64,000 nt of DNA from Dryococelus australis. Lineage: Eukaryota > Arthropoda > Insecta > Phasmatodea > Phasmatidae. Made by a program: the position numbers and the translations under genes. Below are positions 48,411 through 59,619 of this stretch, piece by piece. The stretch spans positions 109,111,800 to 109,175,799 of the forward strand of contig CM056993.1 in assembly GCA_029891345.1 (NCBI GenBank). The letters are read 5' to 3'. Within the stretch, counting starts at the first letter, position 1. Every line of letters begins with the position of its first letter. The notes beneath the pieces were generated by a model. It ran no database searches and was not told the origin of the DNA. It saw nothing but the letters and a program-made list of their open reading frames with translations.

Positions 48411-48647
48411 GGCTGTTCACGGTAAAGTGAGCACTTTTTAAGGCCCTTCTTATTTTTTCCTTTCATCATATTTCCAACTTCCTGCTGCTTTTTAATATAA
48501 ACATTGCAATGTGATGAATAAACACAGTGTATACATTTCACCACCCTCGGCATTTAATGCCTGATACTGCAATAAGTTATATTTATTAGTAGTTAAAGCT
48601 TTTTGGAAGGGCCTTAAAAAGTGCTCACTTTACCGCGAACAGTCTTT
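48411..48647 (+). mobile_element. MITE family B2, copy 2
   Basis: Starts GGCTGTTCACGGTAAAGTGA, ends CTCACTTTACCGCGAACAGT. The internal GGAAGGGCCTTAAAAAGTGC matches the copy at 35474. Confidence 0.87.
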
Positions 48648-48930
48648 ACTAACCGGAGATGTGGGTTTCCAGGAAAGTTTTGAACAAGAAAATTTTCCTA
48701 AAAATTCTCCAGAAATTTTTGAAATTGAAAATGGCTCAACGATTGGGTGGGATGTAGAGTTAAACATATTTCATTTACACATCTAAGGTCTATATTACAT
48801 ATGTAATGTAAATTTTTCAACTAAACGAATCATAAATCAATCATGGTTTTTGATACTTAATTAAGCATACAAAATATAAAAAGAAATTGTGAACGGTAGA
48901 CTTTGAATAATTATGTTATAATTCCTGAAA

Positions 48931-49098
48931 GGCAATGTGCTTGAAAAGTCACTACAATACACATACTGAAAGATGTTTCCTAGAATCGAAACAATACTCT
49001 TATAAGTCATCGTAGGCAATGCGTTTGAAAAGTCACTAAATACGTAGTCAAACATGTTTCCTAGACTAATACCTTTACAATTCCTGGCACGCTTCACT
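48931..49098. repeat. Two diverged direct repeats, 84-bp period
   Basis: GGCAATGTGCTTGAAAAGTC at 48931 recurs as GGCAATGCGTTTGAAAAGTC at 49015, and ATGTTTCCTAGA follows each. A third unit appears to begin (ATTCCTGGCA, compare ATTCCTGAAAGGCA) just before the large element. Confidence 0.7.
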
Positions 49099-50166
49099 AC
49101 ACACTTGGATTAATAATTTTAGCAAATGAAATGACTTTACACAACAGAGTACATTCCCATGTAGTAAACCACATATGTCCCATTGATGGTTTACAGTCGG
49201 ACGCCAAGCCGTCAGACAGTTGGCCAACAACTGGCACGCACCCGGCACTATGGCTGGTCCTGAAGTGGCAACCACTAACTAGCCAAGCTCTGCCCATAAC
49301 TGGCCCAGGTGTGGTGAACACAAATGGTCCAAGCATGGCCCATTTGCTTACAACAGCAATGACCCTTCGATGTACCATTTCACAGCCATCAGATGCCCTA
49401 CTGATGGCTAACTATGCTTTCGCCATATGTCTATCACTATTTCTTAAAATCAATTGTTTTTACCGTCATTATCAACTTTTCTTTGTTTTTGATTTCCTTC
49501 ACTTCACTATTAAACACATCATACAACATGAAAATCCTATACTTGCCGGAGAAGAGGGGGCGCGAACCTACACCCCTTGCCATGACTGCCCAGCATGTTA
49601 ACCATTAATCCATGGTGTATTCTTGTGTTTAGATGAACTATTTAAAAATATACCCAGGCTTGAATTATTAACAAACACTAATATAATATAAATTACACCA
49701 GTTATTCCCTTGCCTTAAAATTTACCATGCGAAAAAATATGTTTATAAAAAGATGCAGATAAACAAATAAAATACTCTCGTTGAGAGAAGTCTTCCCACA
49801 TAAATCGCGATATTAACCCAAAAACTTGCCTTTCATGTAATCTACTCATTGTATCATATGATCTATAATTATATTAGAAGCACACATATATACATGTAAA
49901 TGTGTGTAGTCTGAAGAAGCTATCTGCGAAGAGTGGGAGCAATAAAAATTTTTATAATAAGTCAAATTGTACCAGTAATGGTCCTTCAATGTAACAATTC
50001 ACAGCCATCAAATGGCCCAAATGACCCTTACTTTTACCAGCAATAAATATAGGTTATGTGGGGCCATTGCTGGAATAGGGTTGGTAAGCCATTTATGGGT
50101 CATAATAGGTCAACTGCTCTTAACCATCAGCTTCATTTCCATCAACATTCCATCAGTGGGCCATTA

Positions 50167-50432
50167 GTCCGTGGGCCAGATGCCAAATTTCGACTAATTG
50201 GTACCTACAAAGTGGCAAAACTCTACCTATTGCAAAGTATCCCACATTGACCCAGGAACATGAAATGGGATGATAACCATGTGTACAAAGTAGCTTAAGG
50301 GGTCAAATAGAGGTCAAAAGGTAAAATTGATCAAATTTTGAATTTTAATGTAATGCTCATTAGAAACAATCATAATTCCTTCAAAATTGCACCGATTTAA
50401 ATTCTGAAACCAGTTCCGAATTCCTCTCAGCG
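50167..50432 (+). repeat. Left internal inverted repeat of the 4.35-kb element
   Basis: Blocks such as TGATAACCATGTGTAC, CTTAAGGGGT, ATAATTCCTTCAAAATT and TTCCTCTCAGCG recur as inverse complements in 52814-53058. Roughly 75-80% alike by eye. Confidence 0.82.
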
Positions 50433-50921
50433 TGACCTTCCGAATGAGTGGGCAACATTAGCTACCTAGCAACTTCCTACGAATGGTTTGAAAGTTAGCC
50501 ACCAGAGGTCACTATTGCAAACATCTGAATGGTGTGTCACAGGCCCATAAATTTATATATTTCATTTGAAAGCCTTTTATGAAAGGAAATCAGAATAATG
50601 TTTGAATTTGCATTTTGTGAAGAAGTTATAAACTACAGTTACCTTTCAAACTTTATTTGTTTCCATATTGCTTACGGAATGTTTACACAGAACCATACGA
50701 TTTCATTCTCCTGTCGCGTTCCAAAGCAAATAACTTGTGTGTCGCAAGGAATCTTCCATTGTTTTACAATAGCAAATTTACACACTTTACACTGTGGTTG
50801 CCGTCTGGCCATGTTGTAGGTTTGATTTGTTTCATGTAACAATTGAAAAAATAAAATAAAACTGATAGTTTATGTGTATATGATACACGATTCTAATATG
50901 TACTATGATAACCTGTTTGTT

Positions 50922-52810
50922 TTAAAAGTCCTCACTTTCACTCTCAGTTCTCCCAAGCTCTTGGAAGTCTTCTTTTTGATTATCACAAGCTGGTAATTTG
51001 CAAATTTCAGTGCACTTCAGTCCATTAATAATATGTGAACAAGATTTTATTTTAAACGAATGCTTGCAATCACACACCATCAAGTCTATCATTGCATCAC
51101 GAGCTGAATGTTTACGCATACGTTGAATTGAAACTTTGTTACCATCAACAACCCATCCAAATTCCTTCTGGTTTGGTATTTTAGGATCACTTTCCAAACT
51201 ACATCTCTAAATGCTGGCTTGGTAGTTTGCACACAATGTAGACATGATAAGACAGTCCTGGCATGGTGGGAGTTGACTGGATTCAAGTTTCCCCTTTTCT
51301 TGCACAGAAGATTCTGTATCTTAGCTCATTTACTGAGTTTGTTGGAGAAGATGACACATACATGCGACATGTGTATAGCTCTATCTTCTCAAATAACTGC
51401 TCAGGTACCTCCCATGATATTTCTACTTCACTAAATGCAGTTTGGAAGCTTTCATCATTTCTCATTTGCTTTAAAGCAATCAGTTTCTCATTACCAGCGA
51501 AAGCACTCACAGTCACATTCTGTGAAAGCATGAAGACCAACCAAAGCTTCACAAACACTTCTTCCTAAGGTATTTGAAAGCTTTGAAACATAAATATATC
51601 TTACATTGTTCTGAGTGCCACATTTGTAGTACAAGTTAATGGGGATAAGATGTGCAAAACCTAGGCTCAGTATGAGTACGCCTGTATCTTGAAATGGTGG
51701 CACCTAACTGACCAAATGTTTTATCGTGGCCCTTCACTTTGTGAACTATGCTCATGCCATCAATAACTATAACAGCTGGCTGATGAATTACTTCTACTGG
51801 AGACACAATTTTCTCAAGTTCTTTTCTGAGTACTGCTTTATGCCTTTCGCACTGTCCCACCACCATTTGCAAGTGACCAAGGCACAGGTCCAAGTGGGTG
51901 AGCGAGAACTTCTTTCATGTTCAGTTGCCTTACTCGAGCTATAAGGAGCGTATGTGCGAATAAGTTATGCTCTGCCTTCAGAATTATACTTATTTCCCCT
52001 GTCCTATCTTGCAAGATTTTCTCTCAACGATTTGAAAGAAAGTGTTTAGATTTAGTTTAATCATTTTATCGTGGAATTGAATTTCCGGTATTTCTATTTG
52101 CGTAATATGTAAGAAAGTATTTGGTACTGCATCTGGATTTAAGCTGAACTTCTTTTTTTTTTCTCCTGCAGTCTGTTTATCTTTGTTTATATTTTATTCG
52201 ATGGCTTGATCTACTGATATATGGCAGAATGGATTTTTGTTTTCTAGTTGCACACAAAATCCTCCCTGCATGAAGTAGCTATGTATATTAGGATGTTCAT
52301 TGGTAAATTCTGTCATCTGGGCATAGTATACAGGCTGGAACCTTGCATAATTTATCCTATCATAGGCAAAACACTAAGGGATCATGGTACGAATGAAAGC
52401 CAAATGAAGCAACCATTCCCCATCCCGTGATGCTTCAAGAAAACAGAGGATAAATTCAACAATATTTAGGTGAGACATCCAAAATTTGAGGGGGTTACAT
52501 TTACATTTCTCAAAAATTTCATGTATTCTTTGAAATGTTGCACTATTCTTCCATAAGAAACTCCTTGAACAAGTTCTTCTGCTGAATAATGCAAATATTT
52601 GTAGATAAATTGTTCACATGTGGCAATAAATCATCCAACTCACACTGATCATCCTTATGATTCTCGCTCAACCAAGATATGAAACCCTTCCATATCACTC
52701 TCATGAAAGCTTCATATACAATTTTGTGTAGTCTAATACCTCTATTGTAATGACAGGCTTCCTCAACAGCATCAACTGAACTATCAGCAATTACAACCTC
52801 TTCAACACAC
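50922..52810 (-). pseudogene. Decayed ORF of an uncharacterised metazoan multicopy family with C-terminal CXC-like cysteine cluster
   Basis: Minus-strand pieces in order are ECVEEVVIADSSVDAVEEAC and HKIVYEAFMRVIWKGFISWL (52790-52640), LLHLAFIRTMIP, YDRINYARFQPVYYAQM and GGFCVQLENKNPFCHISVDQ (52420-52210), HQPAVIVIDGMSIVHKVKGH (51790-51730), NTLGRSVCEALVGLHAFTEC (51560-51500), GNEKLIALKQMRNDESFQTA, TCRMYVSSSPTNSVNELRYR, GWVVDGNKVSIQ and CDCKHSF...CSHIINGLKC...CKLPACDN. I recognise this as a large protein type seen in many invertebrate genomes without known function. The last part resembles a TSO1/tesmin CXC zinc-binding motif. The IDG and FTxCD acidic motifs suggest a PIN-like nuclease, which is inference. 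Broken: several stops and frameshifts, a missing middle section, and a Gly to Glu change in the usual FTGCD. Confidence 0.7.
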
Positions 52811-52813
52811 TCT

Positions 52814-53058
52814 CGCTGAGAGGAATTTGAAACTGGTTGTAGAATTTAAATCGGTATAATTTTGAAGGAATTATCAATGCTTCTAATGAGCAATAGAGTA
52901 AAGTTTGGAATTTCGAATAATTTGTCCTTCAACCCCTTAAGTTACTTCGTACACATGGTTATCATGCCATTTCATGTTCGTGGCATCGTGGAGGATAATA
53001 TGGAATAGGTAGGTTTTTGCCACTCGGTTGGTGCCCATTTTCGGCCTGGCCCATGGAC
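52814..53058 (-). repeat. Right internal inverted repeat of the 4.35-kb element
   Basis: Inverse complement of 50167-50432. CGCTGAGAGGAA marks its inner edge, 4 bases beyond the coding remnant. Confidence 0.82.
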
Positions 53059-53501
53059 TACATAAATGGAAGGCCAAGTGTCTTGGTGCCAGCAGTTAAC
53101 CATAGCAGGGCCAGTTGTGTAGACCCATAAGTTTTCTGAGCAGCAGTAATCCAGCAATGCCATCAGTAAAACTGCATTCGGACGACTGTCTCATAAGTGC
53201 GCGAAACACTATAGTGAAATGCCATCAATGGCCTACAAATTGATTATTTAAGTGCTGCCAGTGCTGGAATACAGTTGGCAAGCCATTTGTGGATCATCAT
53301 CAGTATACCCACTCTCAGTCATCAGTTTACTTTCCATCAACATCCCATTAACGTGCCATTTATGGCATGGCAAGTGTCCTGTTGTCAGCAGTCAGCCATA
53401 ACAGGGTCATTTGTGTTAACCCATAAGTATTAAGTGCCAGCAGTTATCCAGCAGTGCCAGCAGTAAAATCACAGTCGGCTGACTTTGGCTTGCTACATGG
53501 G
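53059..53501. repeat. Subterminal tandem direct repeats (~320-bp period)
   Basis: CAAGTGTCTTGGTGCCAGCA ... CAGGGCCAGTTGTGT ... ACCCATAAG ... CAGTAA (53072 on) recurs as CAAGTGTCCTGTTGTCAGCA ... CAGGGTCATTTGTGT ... ACCCATAAG ... CAGTAA (53388 on). The segment with GGCAAGCCATTTGTGGATCA and TTTCCATCAACATCCCAT also has a direct-orientation partner at 50080-50170 in the left half. Confidence 0.75.
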
Positions 53502-53529
53502 TTGCCATGGGGAAAAAAATGTAGTTATA

Positions 53530-53764
53530 GGCTGTTCACAGTAAAGTGAGCACTTTCGAGGCCCTAGTTACTTTTTTATTTCAGCCATTTTTTATCCTTT
53601 AACTACCTTTTTAAATGAATATTGCCATGTATGTAATAAACACAATGTATAGATTCCACCGCATTCGGAAGTCAACGTCTGCGGCTACTATAAAATGTAT
53701 TTATTGACTATTATTCCAAATGAGAGGACTTTCAAAAGTGCTCACTTTACCTTGAATAACCTAT
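53530..53764 (+). mobile_element. MITE family B, copy 3
   Basis: Starts GGCTGTTCACAGTAAAGTGA and ends GCTCACTTTACCTTGAATAA. Flanked by TATA on both sides. It lies 28 bp beyond the 4.35-kb element, and its right end overlaps the 3' end of the hAT frame. Confidence 0.88.
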
Positions 53765-54242
53765 AGTCGTTACACTCGCTGTCGGTTGTGTCCATGTCCA
53801 AAGAACTGCTGTTCGTATCAGAAATTTCTGGTTTACTTGGATTTGATGGGTTATCTTGCAGTGACAACAAAAACAGATTATGAGAAACAGAAACCAGCAA
53901 GGCGGTGTGTTCGTCTGTTAACCAGTTCCTCTTTTTGGTTTTAATTGTGCCGAAAGTCTTCCAGTTGCATTCACATGAGGCAGCTGTTGGTGGAATACTA
54001 AGAATCCTCATAGCAACTTGAGATAACTGCAGAGTTGTGCAATATCCCTTCCACCATATAAGTGGAGAGATATTATCTGCTGCCTGCCAAATGATGTCGC
54101 GACTCCACAAAGTGTGTTTGGCACGGTATTCTGCCAAGTCTGCCATCCCAGCTACTTCATCAATGTTTGGGATGTTTTTGCAACGTCCACGATTGTACCA
54201 AGTGCAGTAAGTAATTCCTCTTCTGACAATACAGAGGCACAA
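53742..54242 (-). pseudogene. hAT-family transposase, C-terminal dimerisation region
   Basis: An open minus-strand frame of 166 codons. It contains MADLAEYRAKHTLWSRDIIW, LSQVAMRILSIPPTAASCEC, NWKTFGTIKTKKRNWLTDEH and SVSHNLFLL. These are the hAT C-terminal (hATC) dimerisation motifs (xLxxxAxxxLxxPxTxAxxER-NWSTF ... KRNRLT). The hallmark ER before NW is changed (SCECNW). The zinc finger and RNase-H catalytic core are absent upstream. The final six or so codons and the stop lie inside the MITE-B copy, so the original C-terminus was cut by that insertion. A remnant, open only by chance preservation. Confidence 0.88.
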
Positions 54243-55898
54243 GACAGTATTAAGAAGTTCATAGTATTCGTATAAATGCAGTAGTAGTCAACCACAACAC
54301 AGGTAACAGCTCAGGTGATGTTACTGTAGTAATTGGTTTTTAATGGCTCGATTCTTAGATTTTAGATTCTTGACTCTACGATTCCTTAAGAATTGAGTGT
54401 ATCGCGAAACTAAAATTTTATATCCCTAAATTCGATTTAAAAACACGAAGTAAATATTATTTCCTGCGGATTAAAAATTTTAGTATAATTGAACATTGAG
54501 TTTCTGAGGATTTATTAAAATAATATTTCTGAAAAATCTTTTACTTCATATTGTGACAGCCTGTATTTGAATTCTAAAAATAAATATACAAACATTTGAT
54601 TCCTGATGCAAATTGCTTCCCCAGAAATAGTTGCTCCAACAGTTTTTATATTAGCTTCCAGTACAAGGACTGTATCTCCTCTGGACAATTTTTACATGTC
54701 ACATGCGTCTTCATTTTTGTTGCATTATTTGATTAAGTTTATCCACAACATTTACATTTTCCTGTTATCTTATTTGTGTTTACCTAAGAATTCAATATAA
54801 TGGTGCCACAGGCTAGCTTTTTCACACTATGCATTACTTACAATCGCACTTTACATTTACTTAACCAGATAAACGTACTGTGTACTTCGAGACTTAGGGC
54901 TCACTCACAGTAAAGTTTGAGCTGTAACTAACTCACAACTACACAGAATACCTGCTTGCATAGTAAAGTAAATCCCCTTCACAGGAGAAATCCCTTTATC
55001 AATTCCTCATTGTTTAACAACGTGAACTCTCTATTATATGTAGGCACTGAGGTACGGAATTCCCCATATTATTTTCTCACTGGTCTCTTTTGTAAGGTGA
55101 ACCCCAACAGCCCTACCTGTTGTGAAGACAAGTTAAATTCCCTTTGAATTTGTATTATCGTATAATTTCCCCATTTTTTAGTTGAAGCGTTTGTTAACGA
55201 AATTTTATCGTAAAGTGTGTTCCTATATTCACCTGATCATCCCAAGTAATTTTAATAAAGTACCGTCATCTTCAAGTGAGAAAATTTTCCAGATAAACAT
55301 ATTAGAACATTTTATGGAAACTTATCTGATTCAGAAAATTCCCTGCAGAAAATCCTCCAGCACGTGTCCCTGCTACTAACCTATCGTAATCAATCCATTC
55401 CGGTGTGGGGAAGTTACCTTAGCCAGTGGCAAACTCGTTACAATTTAACTAGAACCAGTTGAGTGTGGAAATGAAATTATCTCTTAGTTACAACTAACAA
55501 TGTATCTAGTTAAAGTAGACTGCGGAAGCTGCCAAATTGCGTGCACAGTTTTAAATCAAAAAACTGTAAAACATATTTAGTGTATCTGAGTGGCGTATGT
55601 TTACGTATTCAAGAAACTTTACGTATTTGTACATAAGCATCGTTTATTCATTTTATCTCTAATGTGCATTTTATTAGACACTGTAAATTACTGAAACAGT
55701 TATTTTTAAATATTATAAGATATGACTATTAAATACAAAACTCAAACTGAAAGTTCCAAAAATAATTACAAATAGTAGTTACTAATATAACTAATTAGCA
55801 TACTTTTCTATACATGGGCGCAAATAATTTTTGATTAATTTCTTAATAGTTTGGGTGGTAGGTAGGCCTTGACGTTGCGTTGACAGCATTATCATTAA
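54243..55898. other. No recognised feature
   Basis: About 1.65 kb, AT-rich. The missing hAT N-terminal regions were looked for here on the minus strand and not found. Confidence 0.4.
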
Positions 55899-56320
55899 GG
55901 GCTGTTCACGATAAAGTGAGAACTTTTGAAATCAACCTTAGAAAAATGTCACTGCCCACCTGCGTATATATTAACGGGTATACTGCCTGTCACGTTCCCA
56001 GTAAAGTTGGCAATGACAGAGAGAAATTAGTTCCATACGTTAACGTCGAATAAAAAGTGCTAGGTAACCATTTGTGATAATTCATAATATCTTTTTCGCT
56101 TTAAGTTTTTTTTAATGCATTGAAGTGTAAAAATGAGCAAATTTGAAAAAAATATTTATTCTTCTAGTAATTCCACAGTTTCACTTTACCGACGCATGAA
56201 TAAAGTGACGAGGCCCTGGCAATGTTAATTTTACACAAGGAGGAAGAATACACAACGTGCATACAAGTAAATCTTAAGCAGAGCTTTCAAAAGTGCTCAT
56301 TTTACTGTGAATAGCCCATA
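55899..56320 (+). mobile_element. MITE family A, copy 7
   Basis: Starts GGGCTGTTCACGATAAAGTG, carries TTAACGTCGAATAAAAAGTG and ATGAATAAAGTGACGAGGCC, ends TTTACTGTGAATAGCCCAT. Confidence 0.9.
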
Positions 56321-56514
56321 GAATTGAAACCATAAAGATTAACGACACAACTACAAATACACGTGCCTTACCCAGGATTTGAATCCAGAATACCTCGTAC
56401 CATAGGCTAGAATGCAATCAATTGCAATACTGAGGTAGGATTCGGAGTATCAACTTCGGATGTAATCACCACAATGTTTAAAATTATAGGATTTACTGAC
56501 CAGAAATAGTTACA
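56321..56514 (-). repeat. tRNA-like inverse B box, possible SINE remnant
   Basis: CCAGGATTTGAATCCAGAA near 56375 resembles a minus-strand B box. No body is recognisable. Confidence 0.3.
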
Positions 56515-58660
56515 GAGGCGCAATATTGGAAATAAGTGCCTGAGCAACTTAAATCTCATAATTTTACTTGACCTAACCGTAATGCTACTTGGGTGCAGAA
56601 TTATTGTAAATCGGCTAATTGGTACCTGAGATAGTACATAAAAACTTAACATTTTCATATGGGTCTGTCTTACAAAATGGCAGACAAGTAATGCTATGTA
56701 TAGACAAATTTTTTAGTTATAGTATCTATATCCAGCATACGAAGTTAGGGCAGAAGTTGGATTTTGTTTCGTAGTTTCATAAATATTACAAATTGAGCTA
56801 AAATAGTTATATTGCCACAATTTTTAAAAGAAATGTCTTGCCCACTCAAAACATATAAAACTATATACTACAGTGCTACTTGTTTGCCAAATTTAATGGG
56901 AATCTGTTCGTTTTTTCTGAGATATGCCATGAAAAAAATTCTAATTTTTCATGTGATGACATCTTGCAAGATGGCGGACAAAAGAGACTTTGTGTGTACA
57001 CATTTAATGGTTGTAATATATGCTGCCAGAATACAAAGTTAGATTGGAATTAATTACATGGTTTCTACGATATAACACACTAACCTAAAATTACTATATG
57101 GCCACCATTTTTAAAATAAACGCTTACATAACAGTTTAATCAACTACAGAAGTACATCTTGTTTGCCAAATTTGGTAGGAATCGGTTAATTATCTTCTGA
57201 AATATTTCACTAAAATTTAATTTATTCATGTAGAGCTATCTTGCCAAATGACGGACAAAAGAGAGTCAGTGTAGACATATCTAACAGTTGATATCTATAC
57301 TGCAAGTATACAAAGTTAAGTTACAATATATTTCATGGCTACGACGATATTGCGAAGTAACCTAAAATGGCAATGGTCGCAATTTTGAAAATATGTGTCT
57401 GAATTACTTTTAAAAATACCACTTTACATCCTCTGCTGCAGTACTACTTGTTTGGTGGATTCGGTAGAAATAGGTCAATTGTTTTACGAAATATGAGAAC
57501 AATTTAATTTTTTCGTGTGGCACTAACTTACAAAATAGCGGAGACTTCTTGTAGACACATTTGATAAATGTAATATAAAGAGAGGCTCACCTAAAATTTT
57601 CACCGCAATTATTTCGGATATGAAAGCACCTTTCATACCTGAAATATTTACGGTGCAAAAAAACACCAGTGACATTCTAATTTCCTCTAGTTTTATTTTC
57701 TTGATATGAATAGTCATTGTTCCATTTGAAAAAAAAAATGTATCTTGGTGCAAGACATACCAATACTAATACCTATTAAACTCTGCGTCTAGGCGGCAAT
57801 TATAAGCCCTTGTCTAAACGTCAATTCTGTGACACCAACATATGAATAGCAGCTTTCATATCCGAAATATTTGCGGTGAAAGTACTTGGTGGGACATCCT
57901 CTATACTGTAAGCATGCAAAGTTATGTTGGAATTGATTTAATGATTTCGACGATATAGCATACCATGATAAAATGGCTATCTGGCCGTCATTTTGAAAAC
58001 TGTTGTCTAACATACTTGTAAAACACCAATTTACACCACCTTCCGCGGTACTAAATGTCTGCCAAATTTGGTATGAATCGGTCAATGTTTTCCGAGATAT
58101 ACCATAGAAACTTCATTACTTCATGTGGCGCTATCTTAAGAAATGGAGGACAATTTTGGCTATCTGTTTGCGTATATAATGTTTCTGATGGGTACTTTCA
58201 GCATACACAATTTGATCGAAATTGATCAAATGCTATAGTAGATATACCAAATAAACATAAAATAGTTGAATGGCCACCGTTTTGAAATAAGTGTCCAATC
58301 AATGCATGCCAATAAAAATTACATGACCTACGATAGTAGCACTTACTTGACAAATTTGGCTAGAATTAGTTGAGTATTTTTCGAGTTATAACATAAAATC
58401 TAAATGTTTTTCATGTGCTGCTATCTTCCAAAATGACAGACTAACAATGCCTATTTATAAATTCAATGCTTACATGATGCACTGTCGAAATACAAAGTTT
58501 GGTTTAAATCGGTGGAATGGTTCCCGAGATATCATATATCAACCTAGAATTAAAATTGCAGCTATTTTGAAAGCATAGCAAACGGTGTGTTTGAAAACTA
58601 TAAAAGTCAGATGTCCTTACTAAGTACTATATGAGTACTGATTTTGGTGGAACTCAGTTT
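56515..58660. repeat. Old tandem array, ~286-bp monomer, about seven copies
   Basis: A repeated theme (TACTTGTTTGCCAAATTTGG, AATCGGTTAATT, TCATGTGG-GCTATCTT, AAAATGGCGGACAAAA, ATACAAAGTTA, ATGGCCACCATTTTGAAA) recurs in the same order. Taking the 'ACTTG..TGCCAAATTT' site, copies start near 56585, 56877, 57157, 57446, 58045, 58340 and 58628. Spacing is 275-295 bases once the inserted MITE is discounted. Copies are well diverged and non-coding. Confidence 0.82.
57578..57901. mobile_element. MITE inserted in the tandem array, flanked by TATA
   Basis: The left part TTTTCACCGCAATTATTTCG pairs with the right part CGAAATATTTGCGGTGAAAG. The outermost bases (GAGGCTCACC and the inverse of GGGACATCCTC) pair only partly. 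TATA stands at 57574-57577 and at 57902-57905. Removing the insert and one TATA restores a normal monomer. About 324 bp, with an extra internal hairpin (GATATGAAAGCACCTTTCAT). Confidence 0.75.
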
Positions 58661-59129
58661 CACGATCAAAATTTTAAAGGGAGATACACCCACATACATA
58701 TACACACAGGCAGGAAAGTGATCTCCTATTCCTTTATTTCCTTCGGAAAGTAGGCTAAAAATACATACACGAGTACAATTTAGCAATAAAAAGGTTGTAT
58801 CGTCGGTAAGTCCCACAGAGACGTCATACCAACGGAAAGACTGTAATCCTTATCTCATAAAGCAGATATTTGGTGCATGTACTGTGCCGTCATTATGTTT
58901 CCACGATTGCAGGCGTCTAACATGCAAAGAACCACCAGTTAAGAGGGAGGCCCGTAACAGTCGATAGTACGTTGCTCTTTAAAGATGTCAAAATACAAAC
59001 TTAGATCTTATGTCATACAGAGCCTGTAAAAATGCGTTTTTACGCGGTTATGTATCAGTAGAAATCCTAGAGGAAACAAAACCGTACAGATTTTCATCAT
59101 AAGCTTATTGTCTTTCAACCCACTGGTGG
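58661..59129. other. No recognised feature
   Basis: Spacer between the tandem array and a SINE. Confidence 0.4.
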
Positions 59130-59370
59130 TCTCTATCCCCATGCGTCAGCAGACTAGCCTTCATCAATAACAATTTGGGCTCGATTACCCACAGATCCGA
59201 AACTGGATTTTCGCCTCGCGAGAAAATGGTGGACGTGGGTAGTGGATTTTCTCAGGGCTCTCCCGTTTCCTCAACCAATGCGTTCCATCGCTTTTCTATT
59301 ACTGTGTGTCAACCTATGCCAAATTTCAGGAACTACGGCTGTTTACGGGTCTCACTGAAAAGTGCCTTCA
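59130..59370 (+). repeat. Degenerate tRNA-derived SINE
   Basis: GGGCTCGATTACCCACAG is a decayed B box, followed by the family body (GGATTTTCTCAGGGCTCTCC, CGTTTCCTCAACCAATGCGT). Confidence 0.7.
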
Positions 59371-59619
59371 CTTAGTTTGGTGCTGCCTTCCTCCTTAAAT
59401 GCATTTCCGCAAGAGCATTATGATCCATCAGTTTAAATATCGTGTGGTTCAATTTAGTTTATGCTATTCTTTACACGTAACTCTTTCAATATAACAGTAA
59501 GTTATTTATTGACTTTCGATAATGAAACATTATATTCTTAGATGGGGTGCTGCAAAACGTGTTACACTTTCAAAGAGTGAGTGTAGAGATTTGGGAGTCT
59601 CCTAATAGCAAGGTATCGA
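59371..59619. other. No recognised feature
   Basis: Short unassigned spacer between two SINEs of opposite orientation. Confidence 0.4.

Larger units (their letters stand above)
49156..53501 (-). mobile_element. ~4.35-kb element with long inverted repeats around a decayed metazoan multicopy ORF
   Basis: The outer ends match in inverse: CCCATGTAGTAAACC at 49156 and, on the minus strand from 53501, CCCATGTAGCAAGCC. Both flanks show TT, a possible two-base target duplication. Internally, 50167-50432 and 52814-53058 are inverse complements of each other and bracket the coding remnant. The zones outside these arms are packed with diverged direct repeats. The coding strand is minus. This looks like an unclassified cut-and-paste DNA transposon, but no superfamily could be assigned and the enclosed protein is not a transposase I can name. 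Confidence 0.6.

Noticed and set aside
49131..49608. 156-codon and 64-codon plus-strand frames
   Set aside because: They lie in the subterminal repeat zone of the 4.35-kb element, opposite its coding strand, with no motif.
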